Below, piece after piece: positions 8,562 through 16,664 of a stretch of 23,011 nucleotides of DNA. Position 1 is the first letter of the stretch; each line of letters opens with the position of its first letter. The position numbers were made by a program, and so were the translations under genes. The stretch is from contig JAIXZU010000087.1 of assembly GCA_027489415.1 (NCBI GenBank), forward strand, positions 1-23,011, read 5' to 3'. A model generated the notes under the pieces. The model had not been told where the DNA came from, ran no database searches, and saw only the letters and a list, made by a program, of their open reading frames with translations. The stretch comes from Alphaproteobacteria bacterium. GTDB taxonomy: Bacteria; Pseudomonadota; Alphaproteobacteria; UBA2136; UBA6156.

Positions 8562-10349
8562 ATGAACCAATCCCAAACGCCCTCCATTCCAGTACCAATA
8601 AGCATCACACCGGTCCATCAGGCAATTTCAGGTCCAGAACTCAGCCCGCGTGAGGAGCTCTACCAAAACCTGCTTAAAATCCTTCATAATGCGACAGATC
8701 TCGGCATTGACCGCGTCGCACACGGGCATCTGGAAACCGCACTGACCAGCCCGGGCAGCAAGCAGCTGATTATGAGGGATTTGATCAGCCAGAAAATTAT
8801 CAACCGTGTTCAACTGGCCCGCGCATTTGCACGCCATAACCGGGCACGGGAATTGCTCTCAATTCTCGATATACCCGCAGAAGCTCAGGGGCTGCGTTCC
8901 GAAATTCACCCGCGTCTCCGGAGCTTGCTGCGCCGCGAACGTATTGTCCCCATGTCTATCAAAAAGGACGAAGCGGGAAATGTAACGGATGTCCATTTAG
9001 CGACGGACAGCCCGATGCGGGATCTCGTCCTTGAGACAAACGTCCGGGAATTCTTCCCGCCCGCAGCCACCCTTCATTGGCACTTCAGCCTGCGCGAAGT
9101 GGCTGGCGCATACTGGATGGCCGGAGAATCCGAGAACATTGACTCCGACATGGAAGCAGAAGCCTTGCTGGATCGGATTATCACAAACGCAATCGATGCT
9201 CGCTCGTCAGATATTCATATCGACCCCTCGATCAAAGGCGAACCGCGCGCCATTATTAAGTACCGGATTGACGGGTTTGTGCATCCGAAGGAAGTGATTA
9301 CGACCGAGCAGCTGGAGCGCCTGCGCGTCCGTATTGAAAACCTTGCACGTATGGCCAAAGTCAACTTGAATCATGCAAACAAAGGCGCATTTACAAGGTC
9401 CGGATATGACTGGCGTGTCCAGATCCAACCCCATGCCGGTCGCTTAGGCCCAGTTCCCCGTATTGTGCTCCGCCGCTTACAGCCGGATGTCATGCCTCTC
9501 GAAGTCCTCGGTTATCCAGCAGACTTCATTGAAAAAATCAAATCCGCAGCCGGGTCTCCAAACGGCGTCATTTTCTGGACTGGCCCAACCGGTTCAGGAA
9601 AAACGGAAGCCATTCACGCAGCAGTCGTCAGTGCCAACCCCATGGCTAAGGGGCTTAGCGTCCACACCATCGAGGATCCGCCGGAAAAACGCGTTCCCGG
9701 TTATGCGGTGCAAATGGAAATCATGAATGAGGACCCTGCCAGAACAGGTCTGCAACTCATGAAGTCATCACTGCGTGCCGATCCTGACGTCGTCATTTTC
9801 GGGGAAGTCCGCGATGAAGAGATGGCCAAACTGGTGTTTGAAGCGGCCAACACCGGTCACTTGGTGTTCACCACACTCCACACCAACACGGCCATTGACG
9901 CGATTGCCCGTCTCGATGAATTGGGAATCAATGGCTTCCTGCTGTCATACATCCGCGGTATTGCCGCGCAGCGTCTGGTTCGCCGTCTATGCGGCCACTG
10001 TAAAGTGCCCCTGCAGGAACCTGATGATTATACACGCTATGTCTTTGATCGTTATGGTGTACCAATGTCAGGCGCTAACTTGTTTGTAAGTAACCCGGAA
10101 GGTTGTGCCAACTGTAATTACACAGGGTATTACGGCCGTATTGCAACGGCAGAATGGCTAAAGCCAACCAAGGAAATTGTGGAAGCCAGTACCTCAAAAA
10201 ACTATACCGAGCTTGAAGATATGGCAAAACGCGCCGGCTGGCAGCCTATGGGCCGCATGGGTGTTATCCACGTGAAAAATGGCATCACGGACGCTGCCGA
10301 ACTCTCAACCAAGATCCTCGAGCTTGCCGCCGAGGCCCTTACAACCTAA
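8562..10349 (+). CDS. pilQ: Type IVb pilus assembly/secretion ATPase (PilQ/GspE family)
   Basis: Cytoplasmic hexameric ATPase that drives pilus assembly. From ATG 8562 it has 595 residues. The C-terminal half has Walker A GPTGSGKT (341-348), Walker B DPDVVIFGEVRD (407-418, catalytic Glu 415) and the His box TGHLVFTTLHTN (about 431-442). Two CxxC pairs (C477/C480 and C515/C518) form the zinc-binding C-domain of assembly ATPases. The N-terminal ~160 residues resemble a GspE/PilB N1 domain only loosely. The frame is open back to an ATG at 8445, directly after a stop codon, but that start has no ribosome site, whereas 8562 has GGAGGGG at 8544-8550. The tetracysteine motif argues for an assembly ATPase rather than a PilT-type retraction ATPase. 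The pilR gene follows after 12 bases. Confidence 0.9.
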   Translation: MNQSQTPSIPVPISITPVHQAISGPELSPREELYQNLLKILHNATDLGIDRVAHGHLETALTSPGSKQLIMRDLISQKIINRVQLARAFARHNRARELLSILDIPAEAQGLRSEIHPRLRSLLRRERIVPMSIKKDEAGNVTDVHLATDSPMRDLVLETNVREFFPPAATLHWHFSLREVAGAYWMAGESENIDSDMEAEALLDRIITNAIDARSSDIHIDPSIKGEPRAIIKYRIDGFVHPKEVITTEQLERLRVRIENLARMAKVNLNHANKGAFTRSGYDWRVQIQPHAGRLGPVPRIVLRRLQPDVMPLEVLGYPADFIEKIKSAAGSPNGVIFWTGPTGSGKTEAIHAAVVSANPMAKGLSVHTIEDPPEKRVPGYAVQMEIMNEDPARTGLQLMKSSLRADPDVVIFGEVRDEEMAKLVFEAANTGHLVFTTLHTNTAIDAIARLDELGINGFLLSYIRGIAAQRLVRRLCGHCKVPLQEPDDYTRYVFDRYGVPMSGANLFVSNPEGCANCNYTGYYGRIATAEWLKPTKEIVEASTSKNYTELEDMAKRAGWQPMGRMGVIHVKNGITDAAELSTKILELAAEALTT

Positions 10350-10361
10350 GGGCAGGTAGAG

Positions 10362-11453
10362 ATGGGCATTATTCAAATCGGAAAAACTACCCTGACCGTC
10401 GCGGACAGGGTGGATTTTTTCAAAACCCTCAGCGGCTGGCTTAACTCTGGGGCCGGAAGAATGTCGGTAGCGGAAGCTGTGGCCAACACAACCGCAGGCT
10501 TCAGTCAGGAGGAATACGCATTATTAGCGCCGCAAATGCAGATGATTGAACGGGAAGTGGCTAATGGCCAAACAACGTTGTTTCAAGCGCTTGCCATGGC
10601 TAACATCGGCTTTAAACCTCAGGAGCTTGCGATTGTTGAGGCTGCGGAAAAAGGCAACCAGCTCCGTCAGGCTCTTCCAGCACTGGTATCGGCTTTGGAG
10701 GTTGAAAGTTCCGGCCGGCGGGATTTACGCGCTAAAATGATGGGCCCCATCATTATCGGGGTTATGCTGATTGCTCTGTCACTCGGCGTGCTCGTCATCA
10801 TGCTACCAATGGTGATTCAACCAGTGCTGGACCGTAAAGCGGAGTCCCTCTACAGCTTCCCCTTTATTCTCAGATGGTTCTGGTATGTCTCGGTCTGGCT
10901 TCGCGCCAATCCTTTCATTCCAATTGTTCTGGTGGGCTCGCTCACACTGTTCTTATTGCTGCGCAACACACCGGGCATTCAGCCGTATTGGATTCGCTTC
11001 ACCATGTGGTGGGGCGTCACGCGTAAGCTGATTATCGGTTTCAACGCGATGCTCGTGGTGTACTTCCTGCCGGCGTTACTCCGTTCAGGCATGCCGGGCT
11101 ATCAAGCACTGGAGCAACTGGCCTATTGCGTGAATCACCCCTTGATGCGCAGTATCTTACTGGCCGCCGCCGAAGACCACCGTAACGGCCTCCGCATGAG
11201 CCAAGCCATCGAAGCAGTACCATTCCGTGCTTCGTTCTTTAACGCGATTGTAGCCGGAGAAGCGACAGGTGCGATTGCGGACAGAGTCGAGGACCTCCAG
11301 TCACCTTATAAAATCGAACTGGAACGTTTTATCCGTCAGGTAGCCAGCACGCTCAAGTTTCTGGTGATGGCCATTCTGCTCCCGCTGTTTATTATCTGTA
11401 CGTACACGTCACTGGTCGGGCCAATCTTCGCACTTATGGAATACGGACGTTAG
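10362..11453 (+). CDS. pilR: Type IVb pilus inner-membrane platform protein (PilR/GspF family)
   Basis: 363 residues. It has the two-lobe T2SSF layout: a cytoplasmic helical domain at about 15-125, membrane segments at about 129-152 and 184-200, a second cytoplasmic domain at about 215-330 (with GMPGYQALEQ and a VAGEATG motif typical of the family), and a last membrane segment at about 332-352. It forms the platform on which the ATPase turns and subunits are inserted. The start has AGGTAGAG upstream. It lies 12 bases after the ATPase gene and 9 before the next, indicating one transcript. Confidence 0.88.
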   Translation: MGIIQIGKTTLTVADRVDFFKTLSGWLNSGAGRMSVAEAVANTTAGFSQEEYALLAPQMQMIEREVANGQTTLFQALAMANIGFKPQELAIVEAAEKGNQLRQALPALVSALEVESSGRRDLRAKMMGPIIIGVMLIALSLGVLVIMLPMVIQPVLDRKAESLYSFPFILRWFWYVSVWLRANPFIPIVLVGSLTLFLLLRNTPGIQPYWIRFTMWWGVTRKLIIGFNAMLVVYFLPALLRSGMPGYQALEQLAYCVNHPLMRSILLAAAEDHRNGLRMSQAIEAVPFRASFFNAIVAGEATGAIADRVEDLQSPYKIELERFIRQVASTLKFLVMAILLPLFIICTYTSLVGPIFALMEYGR

Positions 11454-11462
11454 GAATCTCAC

Positions 11463-12749
11463 ATGCCATTAACAGTTATCTCTCGCCGCACAATCACCTA
11501 CCGGGAACCGGGCAAGGGCGAAATCACCGTGCTTTTAGTACCGGGACGGGACCAAATTCAAATTGTCAAAGATCTCGCAGGTCTCGGTAATGCCCCAATC
11601 GCCCCACGCGAAGGTGCTGCCAAAGGCGCGGCAGTTAAGAAACAGATACAATTAAGCCGCGTGCACATCGGCCGCCGGTTTATCTATGGCATGCTGCCAC
11701 CAGAAATCAGTGATCTCCGGCAGCCGGTCAAAGTATGGCTGGCGGAGGACTATGCACCTCTCCAAAGTCAGGCCTTCTTCTATATTTTCAGCCATAACAT
11801 CATCATCCACGGGGTCCGTGAGCAGGACGACGAAGGCTTCCAGAACTGGCGTACCGCGCAGCTTCCGGTCGATGAAGCAGATCCGCTCAAATCTATGATC
11901 AATGCGATCAGTGATTATGCGCTCTCCAACCCCTCCGAGGGCCTGACAGTCGCGGTGCTGAATAAACTGGATCTCTACGAAAAACTCCAGGCGGGGTTAT
12001 CCACGTACAATATCAGCCCGGTTCCTTTCTCAAAACTCAAGCCTCAGCCAAACCTCAAGCCACTGTACCATCACCGGGACTATACAGTGCTGTATCTGAC
12101 TCTGGCCCTCTTCGGGTTCATGACCTTACTCGCAAGCGGCGGCTACCTCGCCATTACCAGAATGAATCTCTGGAAGCTGGAGGCCGAAGTTGCCGAAGTC
12201 CAAAGCCGTATTGATGCCATCAAGCTGAACCAGAACGTGGGCCAGATTGCCGACCCTCAAGCCGTGCTTCAGGCAATGTCCCGCCAAGTGAATCAACAAC
12301 CGTCAGCTATTGTGGATGCTGCTGGCAGTGTTGGGGCAGAGCTCGGCACACTCGGTGCAATTAAGGCGGTATTTGCAGCAGAGCTGCTGGAAAATGGCGT
12401 GCAAATGGCTCAGCCGGGACAAATTGGAGTTCAGGTTGTTGTTGAAAAGTTAAAAGAACCCCTACTCCTGTCACAGGAACAGACAGCCTCATCAGCCTTA
12501 TCCAGCCGTCCTTGGGTCAGGGAAATCAAGCGCTCAGGCACTGTCGGAGAAAGAGGGGACTTGGAAGTCGTTCTGCAGATAGATCAGGCGCCGGCCAGCA
12601 CAGTTCAGCCGGAGGCAGTTGAACCCGAACCCCAAAATCCGCAAGCGGGTAACCCTGTGTCTGGCACAATGGAAGTCAGTCCCGTCGATCCGTCACCATC
12701 CATACCCCCCGTGCCAGAAACAATTGAAACACAAGGAAGCGCCCAATGA
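11463..12749 (+). CDS. PilO/GspL-like inner-membrane alignment protein (BfpC-like position)
   Basis: 428 residues with one membrane segment at about 207-229. The ~200 residues before it are predicted cytoplasmic. A coiled coil follows at about 235-262. The periplasmic part ends in a Pro/Glu-rich tail with clustered PEP and PVDPSPSIPP sequence. This bitopic layout (large cytoplasmic domain, single span, periplasmic coil) is that of GspL and of PilO/BfpC proteins in type IVb pili, which dock the ATPase. No diagnostic motif is seen, so the call rests on topology and on the gene order ATPase, platform, this, GspM-like, PilP-like. Its ribosome site (AGGAA) overlaps the pilR stop; its own stop overlaps the next start by four bases (ATGA). 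Confidence 0.6.
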   Translation: MPLTVISRRTITYREPGKGEITVLLVPGRDQIQIVKDLAGLGNAPIAPREGAAKGAAVKKQIQLSRVHIGRRFIYGMLPPEISDLRQPVKVWLAEDYAPLQSQAFFYIFSHNIIIHGVREQDDEGFQNWRTAQLPVDEADPLKSMINAISDYALSNPSEGLTVAVLNKLDLYEKLQAGLSTYNISPVPFSKLKPQPNLKPLYHHRDYTVLYLTLALFGFMTLLASGGYLAITRMNLWKLEAEVAEVQSRIDAIKLNQNVGQIADPQAVLQAMSRQVNQQPSAIVDAAGSVGAELGTLGAIKAVFAAELLENGVQMAQPGQIGVQVVVEKLKEPLLLSQEQTASSALSSRPWVREIKRSGTVGERGDLEVVLQIDQAPASTVQPEAVEPEPQNPQAGNPVSGTMEVSPVDPSPSIPPVPETIETQGSAQ

Positions 12750-13312
12750 TACGCAGTACATACCGCAACTTGATGTTGATATTGCTGGTAGTCTGCTTTG
12801 GCATAGCATTTTACGTGTTTCGAATGTCTCAGGACTATCAATTGCAGATAACGGACCGCCAAAACGACATCACTCGCCTGAATCAGGAACTGGAAAATGC
12901 CAGAAGCTTGGACGTGGCACTGACCGAACTCGACAACCTGACCATCACGGAACAGACGGCCACTCAGCTTGATATTTTGCGCCACTTGGGGCTCGAACAA
13001 AGCGAGCTGAATTTCCAAATGGAATCAAGGGATGTTCAGGCAGTCGCCTCTACCAATCTTTATATTCACAATGTGCGCATTTCAGGGGTAATGAGCTACG
13101 AAGCCGCACTGGCTCTCAGCGATAGACTTCAGAACACTAAGAAAATCGTGCTCACAAGCATAGAGATTCTCGCTCCGGCACAGGATACGAACGATATCAC
13201 TCTAAATGTCAGCGGGCGTATCTATGGCCTTGATAAAACGCTGCCGCCGCCGGGCTCACAGGCCGCACCCGCTCCGGCACCTCAATCTGCGCCAACAGGG
13301 GGAAGTGAATAA
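12746..13312 (+). CDS. PilO/GspM-like bitopic alignment protein
   Basis: 188 residues. One membrane segment at about 8-25 is followed by a coiled coil (about 30-60, DYQLQITDRQNDITRLNQEL) and a small alpha/beta domain (about 90-170). This is the layout of PilO and GspM, which form ferredoxin-like dimers in the periplasm. The tail is Pro/Ala-rich (PPPGSQAAPAPAP). Translation is coupled to both neighbours: ATGA overlap upstream and TAATG overlap downstream. The role in the inner-membrane alignment complex is inferred from topology and position. Confidence 0.65.
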   Translation: MIRSTYRNLMLILLVVCFGIAFYVFRMSQDYQLQITDRQNDITRLNQELENARSLDVALTELDNLTITEQTATQLDILRHLGLEQSELNFQMESRDVQAVASTNLYIHNVRISGVMSYEAALALSDRLQNTKKIVLTSIEILAPAQDTNDITLNVSGRIYGLDKTLPPPGSQAAPAPAPQSAPTGGSE

Positions 13313-13932
13313 TGTTGTCGATATTCAAAGTATCTGGGCCTGCAACCAAAGGCATAAGGTGCTGTATAGCATTGGTGGCTCTATTGGGCATTTCAAACAC
13401 ATCCTCCGCCGAGGAAAGTCTGCTTTGGAAAACCATTAATCCTGCGTCTGCAGTCGTAGTACCAACTTATGCCGGTCAGGGTAGTCCGTTTCCAGTCACC
13501 GTAGCACCTGTCGAGGAAACATCCGCCACGGATGTCCTCGACGAGCAGGCCCGCTTGAAAGAGGAAGCCTACAATAACGCACAGAACATCCTGAAAAGTG
13601 GCAACGCCCTAGTTCCGGACCTCCGGGCCGTCGTAGTCGGCGGCATGGTAGAGGGCAACCTCGGGCCACGCGTCCTCATCAATAATCAATGGCTGGGCGT
13701 TGGGGATAAATTAACAGTCCGCCAATATAAAACCTCTTCCGCGATAGAAGCCCTCAAAGTATTGGCAGAGCTCGATGCAACCGCAGGCGAAGAGATAAAG
13801 CAGGCTCTGGATACGAAACTAAGCCAGAACCCCACCGTCGCCCTGAGTCTACGCAGGATTACCAGCAGCAGCATTGTCCTCCACGGTCCCCAAGGCGAGC
13901 AGGTCGTTAAAATGAATATGAACTCCAATTAG
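13312..13932 (+). CDS. pilP: PilP/GspC-like periplasmic alignment protein
   Basis: 206 residues. An N-terminal signal or anchor segment (about 15-33, ending SSAEE) is followed by a helical linker and a C-terminal beta domain. Within it, RVLINNQWLGVGDKL (about 125-139) and a later strand set ending SSSIVLHGPQGEQVVKM match the homology-region domain of PilP and GspC, which links the inner-membrane complex to the secretin. The start overlaps the previous stop by one base. The following 67-base gap contains a hairpin and may end or adjust this translational unit. Confidence 0.65.
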   Translation: MLSIFKVSGPATKGIRCCIALVALLGISNTSSAEESLLWKTINPASAVVVPTYAGQGSPFPVTVAPVEETSATDVLDEQARLKEEAYNNAQNILKSGNALVPDLRAVVVGGMVEGNLGPRVLINNQWLGVGDKLTVRQYKTSSAIEALKVLAELDATAGEEIKQALDTKLSQNPTVALSLRRITSSSIVLHGPQGEQVVKMNMNSN

Positions 13933-13941
13933 TTAGGTGTG

Positions 13942-13972
13942 TTATGGAGAGGCCTAGTGCCAGCCTCCATAA
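13942..13972 (+). other. Intergenic hairpin after the PilP-like gene
   Basis: TTATGGAG (13942-13949) and CTCCATAA (13965-13972) are perfect complements, and GGC/GCC can extend the pairing with a small bulge. It is not followed by a T-run. It lies between the PilP-like gene and the next gene of the cluster, so it may be an RNA processing or attenuation element. Confidence 0.4.
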
Positions 13973-13999
13973 GAACCTACAACAGGACGCAACGGCCCT

Positions 14000-14971
14000 A
14001 TGCAAACGATATTTATCATCTCGATTTTTTCGCTGATCATGACAGTGATCTCAGCGATTATTTCGATGGGCTCATCCAATACAGCGCAGCTGACCGACCA
14101 GCGTATTGAAGAAACGCGTCAATTCTTCGAGAACATCTCACGCGTGGCACTGAATGATATCACCATGGAGTATATGCATGGTAACCCGAACGGAGCGACG
14201 ACACCCGAATCCTTTATTAAAAATCTTTCAGAAATCAAGCGTTTGTCGAGCGGTCGCCTCACAAATCCTGCTTTGGATGCATGGGGGCAGGAAATCCAGG
14301 GAGCAGTGCTCACGGAGTACCAGAGCCTGACAGCAAGTACGGACCCTGAAAACAGGGTGATCGTCCCCGTGACAGGTTACTTGCTGGTCTCCGGCGGGCC
14401 GGACCGCGTGATTCAAACAACAATCACCAGCCCCACCAATGTGGCCCAAATATACAGTATCGTAGTGCCTACAAACTCCGTAGGTGTGCCACAAAATGAT
14501 GATATCATTTATGCATTTGACAACCGCACGGTCCAGCAACAGATCCTCGAATCCATCAAGGCGCGTATGAACAGAATCGGCACGGCTGCCCTGAAGGAAC
14601 TTCAGGTGCGCATCAGCGACTATCGCCAAACCAAGCTGGCAACGTATCAGCAACAGGTTGCCAGCGGCCAACAGGGAGACCTGACGCTGCTGGATATCAC
14701 AAATGACACTGCGGCACCGAAGTTCCTCGCACTAGATAACTCCAATCAAGGAAAAGATAACCGCAGGCTTCTTGGGGTGGATGAGGAGTTTGCGATGCTG
14801 GAGCGTGAAATTGGTACGGGTGGCCAGTTCGTTCTCAGTGCAGCACAACCATCCTCAACCATGGCGCCGTTGGTGATAGGTATTACGAATGACCCTGCCA
14901 AACCAACACCGTGGGGCAGGCCTGCCAACCAATTCAGGTTCCAGATAAAAGTATCCATATCGTCAAGCTAA
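14000..14971 (+). CDS. Membrane-anchored pilus-cluster protein, possibly minor-pilin- or PilM-like
   Basis: 323 residues; not firmly recognised. A hydrophobic N-terminal segment (about 4-24) comes directly after the initiator Met without a GFTLVE leader. A helix with conserved-looking polar residues follows, then a soluble part. The DAWGQEI stretch at about 91-97 recalls the D-x-WG motif of pseudopilins. The middle is Gln-rich (about 200-222). The topology (short N-terminal anchor, large exported domain) fits PilM of IncI pili or a non-processed minor pilin, but PilM is much shorter. AGGAC lies about 11 bases before the ATG. It lies immediately upstream of the major prepilin. Confidence 0.5.
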   Translation: MQTIFIISIFSLIMTVISAIISMGSSNTAQLTDQRIEETRQFFENISRVALNDITMEYMHGNPNGATTPESFIKNLSEIKRLSSGRLTNPALDAWGQEIQGAVLTEYQSLTASTDPENRVIVPVTGYLLVSGGPDRVIQTTITSPTNVAQIYSIVVPTNSVGVPQNDDIIYAFDNRTVQQQILESIKARMNRIGTAALKELQVRISDYRQTKLATYQQQVASGQQGDLTLLDITNDTAAPKFLALDNSNQGKDNRRLLGVDEEFAMLEREIGTGGQFVLSAAQPSSTMAPLVIGITNDPAKPTPWGRPANQFRFQIKVSISSS

Positions 14972-15014
14972 GATTATGATAAATATGAATGATAAAACCG
15001 AAAGAACGCCCATC

Positions 15015-16166
15015 ATGACCAACCTATTCTCGCGTTTCCTCAAAAACCGTCAAACCCAAAGTCAGCAGGGCCAGCCGCGGCGTAACCGTGGTTTCACCTT
15101 GGTGGAAATGGTGGTCACCGTCGCTGTCATGGCAATTCTCGTCGGTATCAGCACACCCTCTATTTTCGAATTCATGCGCCAGCGGGACAACCAAAGCGAA
15201 GAAATTGCCCTCGGTGAAATCCGCAAGGCCATCCAGGCTTATCTCGCGGATACCGGCGAATTGCCGACGGATACCGGCACCGGCACCAATGCTTGGTATA
15301 ACCTGCTCGCCGGTTACACCGGGCTTTCGGCCAATGAAATTGCAAATGATGTCTGGGGGCGGCCGCGCACCTACATTGTTTACATCAACTCGGACCGTAA
15401 ACTCTTCGGTAACAGCGTGAACGTCTACTATGCGTCTGTTCATAGCATGGGTATCAACGGCAAAGCCGAAGATACTTACATTGATACCTCCGGTAACAGC
15501 GTGGACATCAACGGTCTTGCGGTAACGTCAGATGCATTTGATGCCCCGACGGACTCCACATGGTGGAAAAACCTCGGTGCCAACTCCGTGGATCGTATCA
15601 ATGCTTACAGCGCACTTCGTGCGGGGGGGGACGACCAGATCATGCGCTATACCAACTACGCGGAAGTCCTGGACCGTTATAACGCGACAATCGAGCGCTT
15701 GGACCGTCTCACTCAGGCCCTTGAAACCTATGCCCGTAGCGGTTACGCCGGCCGTGTCAGCCAATGTAGCGTCACCACGCCGGACCCTCTCCTCTGTGCC
15801 AACGGCATCCCCGAACAAACGATTTACTATCCTCGCTCACGCCCGATCAGCGGGAATGCCGAAGATGCAACCATCAGGTATAGCGACAGCACCATCATCG
15901 TCGATAACACGGCCAACGATACCCAGCGCCGCAACTACATGGTCAACCTCATGAACTTGCTGGGCCTTCCGGGGGAATACTGCTGCTCCGCGCTGGAGAA
16001 CTCAACTCTGGATAAGCTGCCGAAACCGTTCTACTACTTCAGTAACCCGCGTGCCCGTACCAGCACGGGCTGTGCCCCGCGCCCGACGGTCACTCAAGGT
16101 AAACTTCCGGCACGTATCACCACGAAAAACAGCGGGGACTCCAACTCCGACCGTACCTGCGGCTAA
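15015..16166 (+). CDS. Large type IVb prepilin (PilS/PilV-like)
   Basis: A type IV prepilin motif, RNRG|FTLVEMVVTVAVMAI, is plain: cleavage after Gly, Phe+1 and the key Glu+5. From ATG 15015 the leader is 26 residues, usual for type IVb pilins. ATGs at 14976 and 14985 would give leaders of 39 or 36. The protein is ~383 residues, twice the size of a typical PilS-type pilin and nearer to the PilV tip adhesin. After the alpha1 helix comes a first globular part with NDVWGRP. A second helix (RYNATIERLDRLTQALETY) and a Cys-rich C-terminus with at least six Cys follow. No shufflon or recombinase is visible. A run of eight G lies at 15623-15630 inside the gene. It could be the major pilin or the adhesin; no smaller pilin is seen nearby. 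Confidence 0.8.
   Translation: MTNLFSRFLKNRQTQSQQGQPRRNRGFTLVEMVVTVAVMAILVGISTPSIFEFMRQRDNQSEEIALGEIRKAIQAYLADTGELPTDTGTGTNAWYNLLAGYTGLSANEIANDVWGRPRTYIVYINSDRKLFGNSVNVYYASVHSMGINGKAEDTYIDTSGNSVDINGLAVTSDAFDAPTDSTWWKNLGANSVDRINAYSALRAGGDDQIMRYTNYAEVLDRYNATIERLDRLTQALETYARSGYAGRVSQCSVTTPDPLLCANGIPEQTIYYPRSRPISGNAEDATIRYSDSTIIVDNTANDTQRRNYMVNLMNLLGLPGEYCCSALENSTLDKLPKPFYYFSNPRARTSTGCAPRPTVTQGKLPARITTKNSGDSNSDRTCG
15623..15630 (+). repeat. Eight-G homopolymer in the prepilin gene
   Basis: GGGGGGGG within codons Ala-Gly-Gly-Asp of the prepilin. It is the longest G run noticed in the window and a possible slippage site. Confidence 0.9.
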
Positions 16167-16193
16167 ACGCCTCACCACCTGGGCGGAAGTAAC

Positions 16194-16550
16194 ATGATCA
16201 CACCCTCCCAGTTTGGGGAAGCCGCCACGGCCATTGCGCAAGCATGGCCGTGGTTTTGGCCGTGCGTAGGTGCGGCTATGGGCGCGGTGCTGGGTTCTTT
16301 TGCCGAATGCGCCATCTATCGCATACCCCGTCGAATCTCTCTGCGCAGGCCTCCCAGCATGTGTCCGTCATGTCATCAAGTATTAGGAATCCCGGATTTA
16401 GTACCAGTCATCAGCTACATCGTCCTGCGCGGGCGGTGTCGCCATTGCCATGTACCTATTGGCAGTAAGGCCATCGTGTTGGAGGTTACGTTGGCAAGCT
16501 TAGGGGCAGTTGCCGTCTTCATCGCTCAATTCTGGTATCTGGCTGGTTAA
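16194..16550 (+). CDS. Prepilin peptidase N-terminal (cysteine/methylase-side) domain only
   Basis: 118 residues. It matches the first part of PilD/GspO-type prepilin peptidases. GAVLGSFAECAIYRIPRR (about 30-47) resembles the GSFLNVxIxRxP motif. PPSMCPSC and RCRHC supply the two CxxC pairs (C57/C60, C82/C85), with DLVPVISYIVLRG between them. The protein then has one more hydrophobic segment (about 96-116) and stops. The full enzyme is around 250-290 residues, and its two catalytic Asp lie in the missing C-terminal half. Cleavage of the upstream prepilin would therefore need a peptidase encoded elsewhere, or this is a split or decayed enzyme. CGGAAG lies just upstream of the ATG. Confidence 0.8.
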   Translation: MITPSQFGEAATAIAQAWPWFWPCVGAAMGAVLGSFAECAIYRIPRRISLRRPPSMCPSCHQVLGIPDLVPVISYIVLRGRCRHCHVPIGSKAIVLEVTLASLGAVAVFIAQFWYLAG

Positions 16551-16664
16551 AATAAGAGTTTCGGTCAGGCGGTGCCGAATTCCCACAGCCCGCCATCTCG
16601 AATACCCAAAAATGTAAGGCTTAGCTTGGCCTTGGCCGCTGTACACGGCACAATCGCCCCAAGC

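Noticed and set aside
15015..16550. Shufflon as in IncI pilV genes
   Set aside because: No repeated inverted recombination sites and no tyrosine recombinase gene were found near the prepilin.
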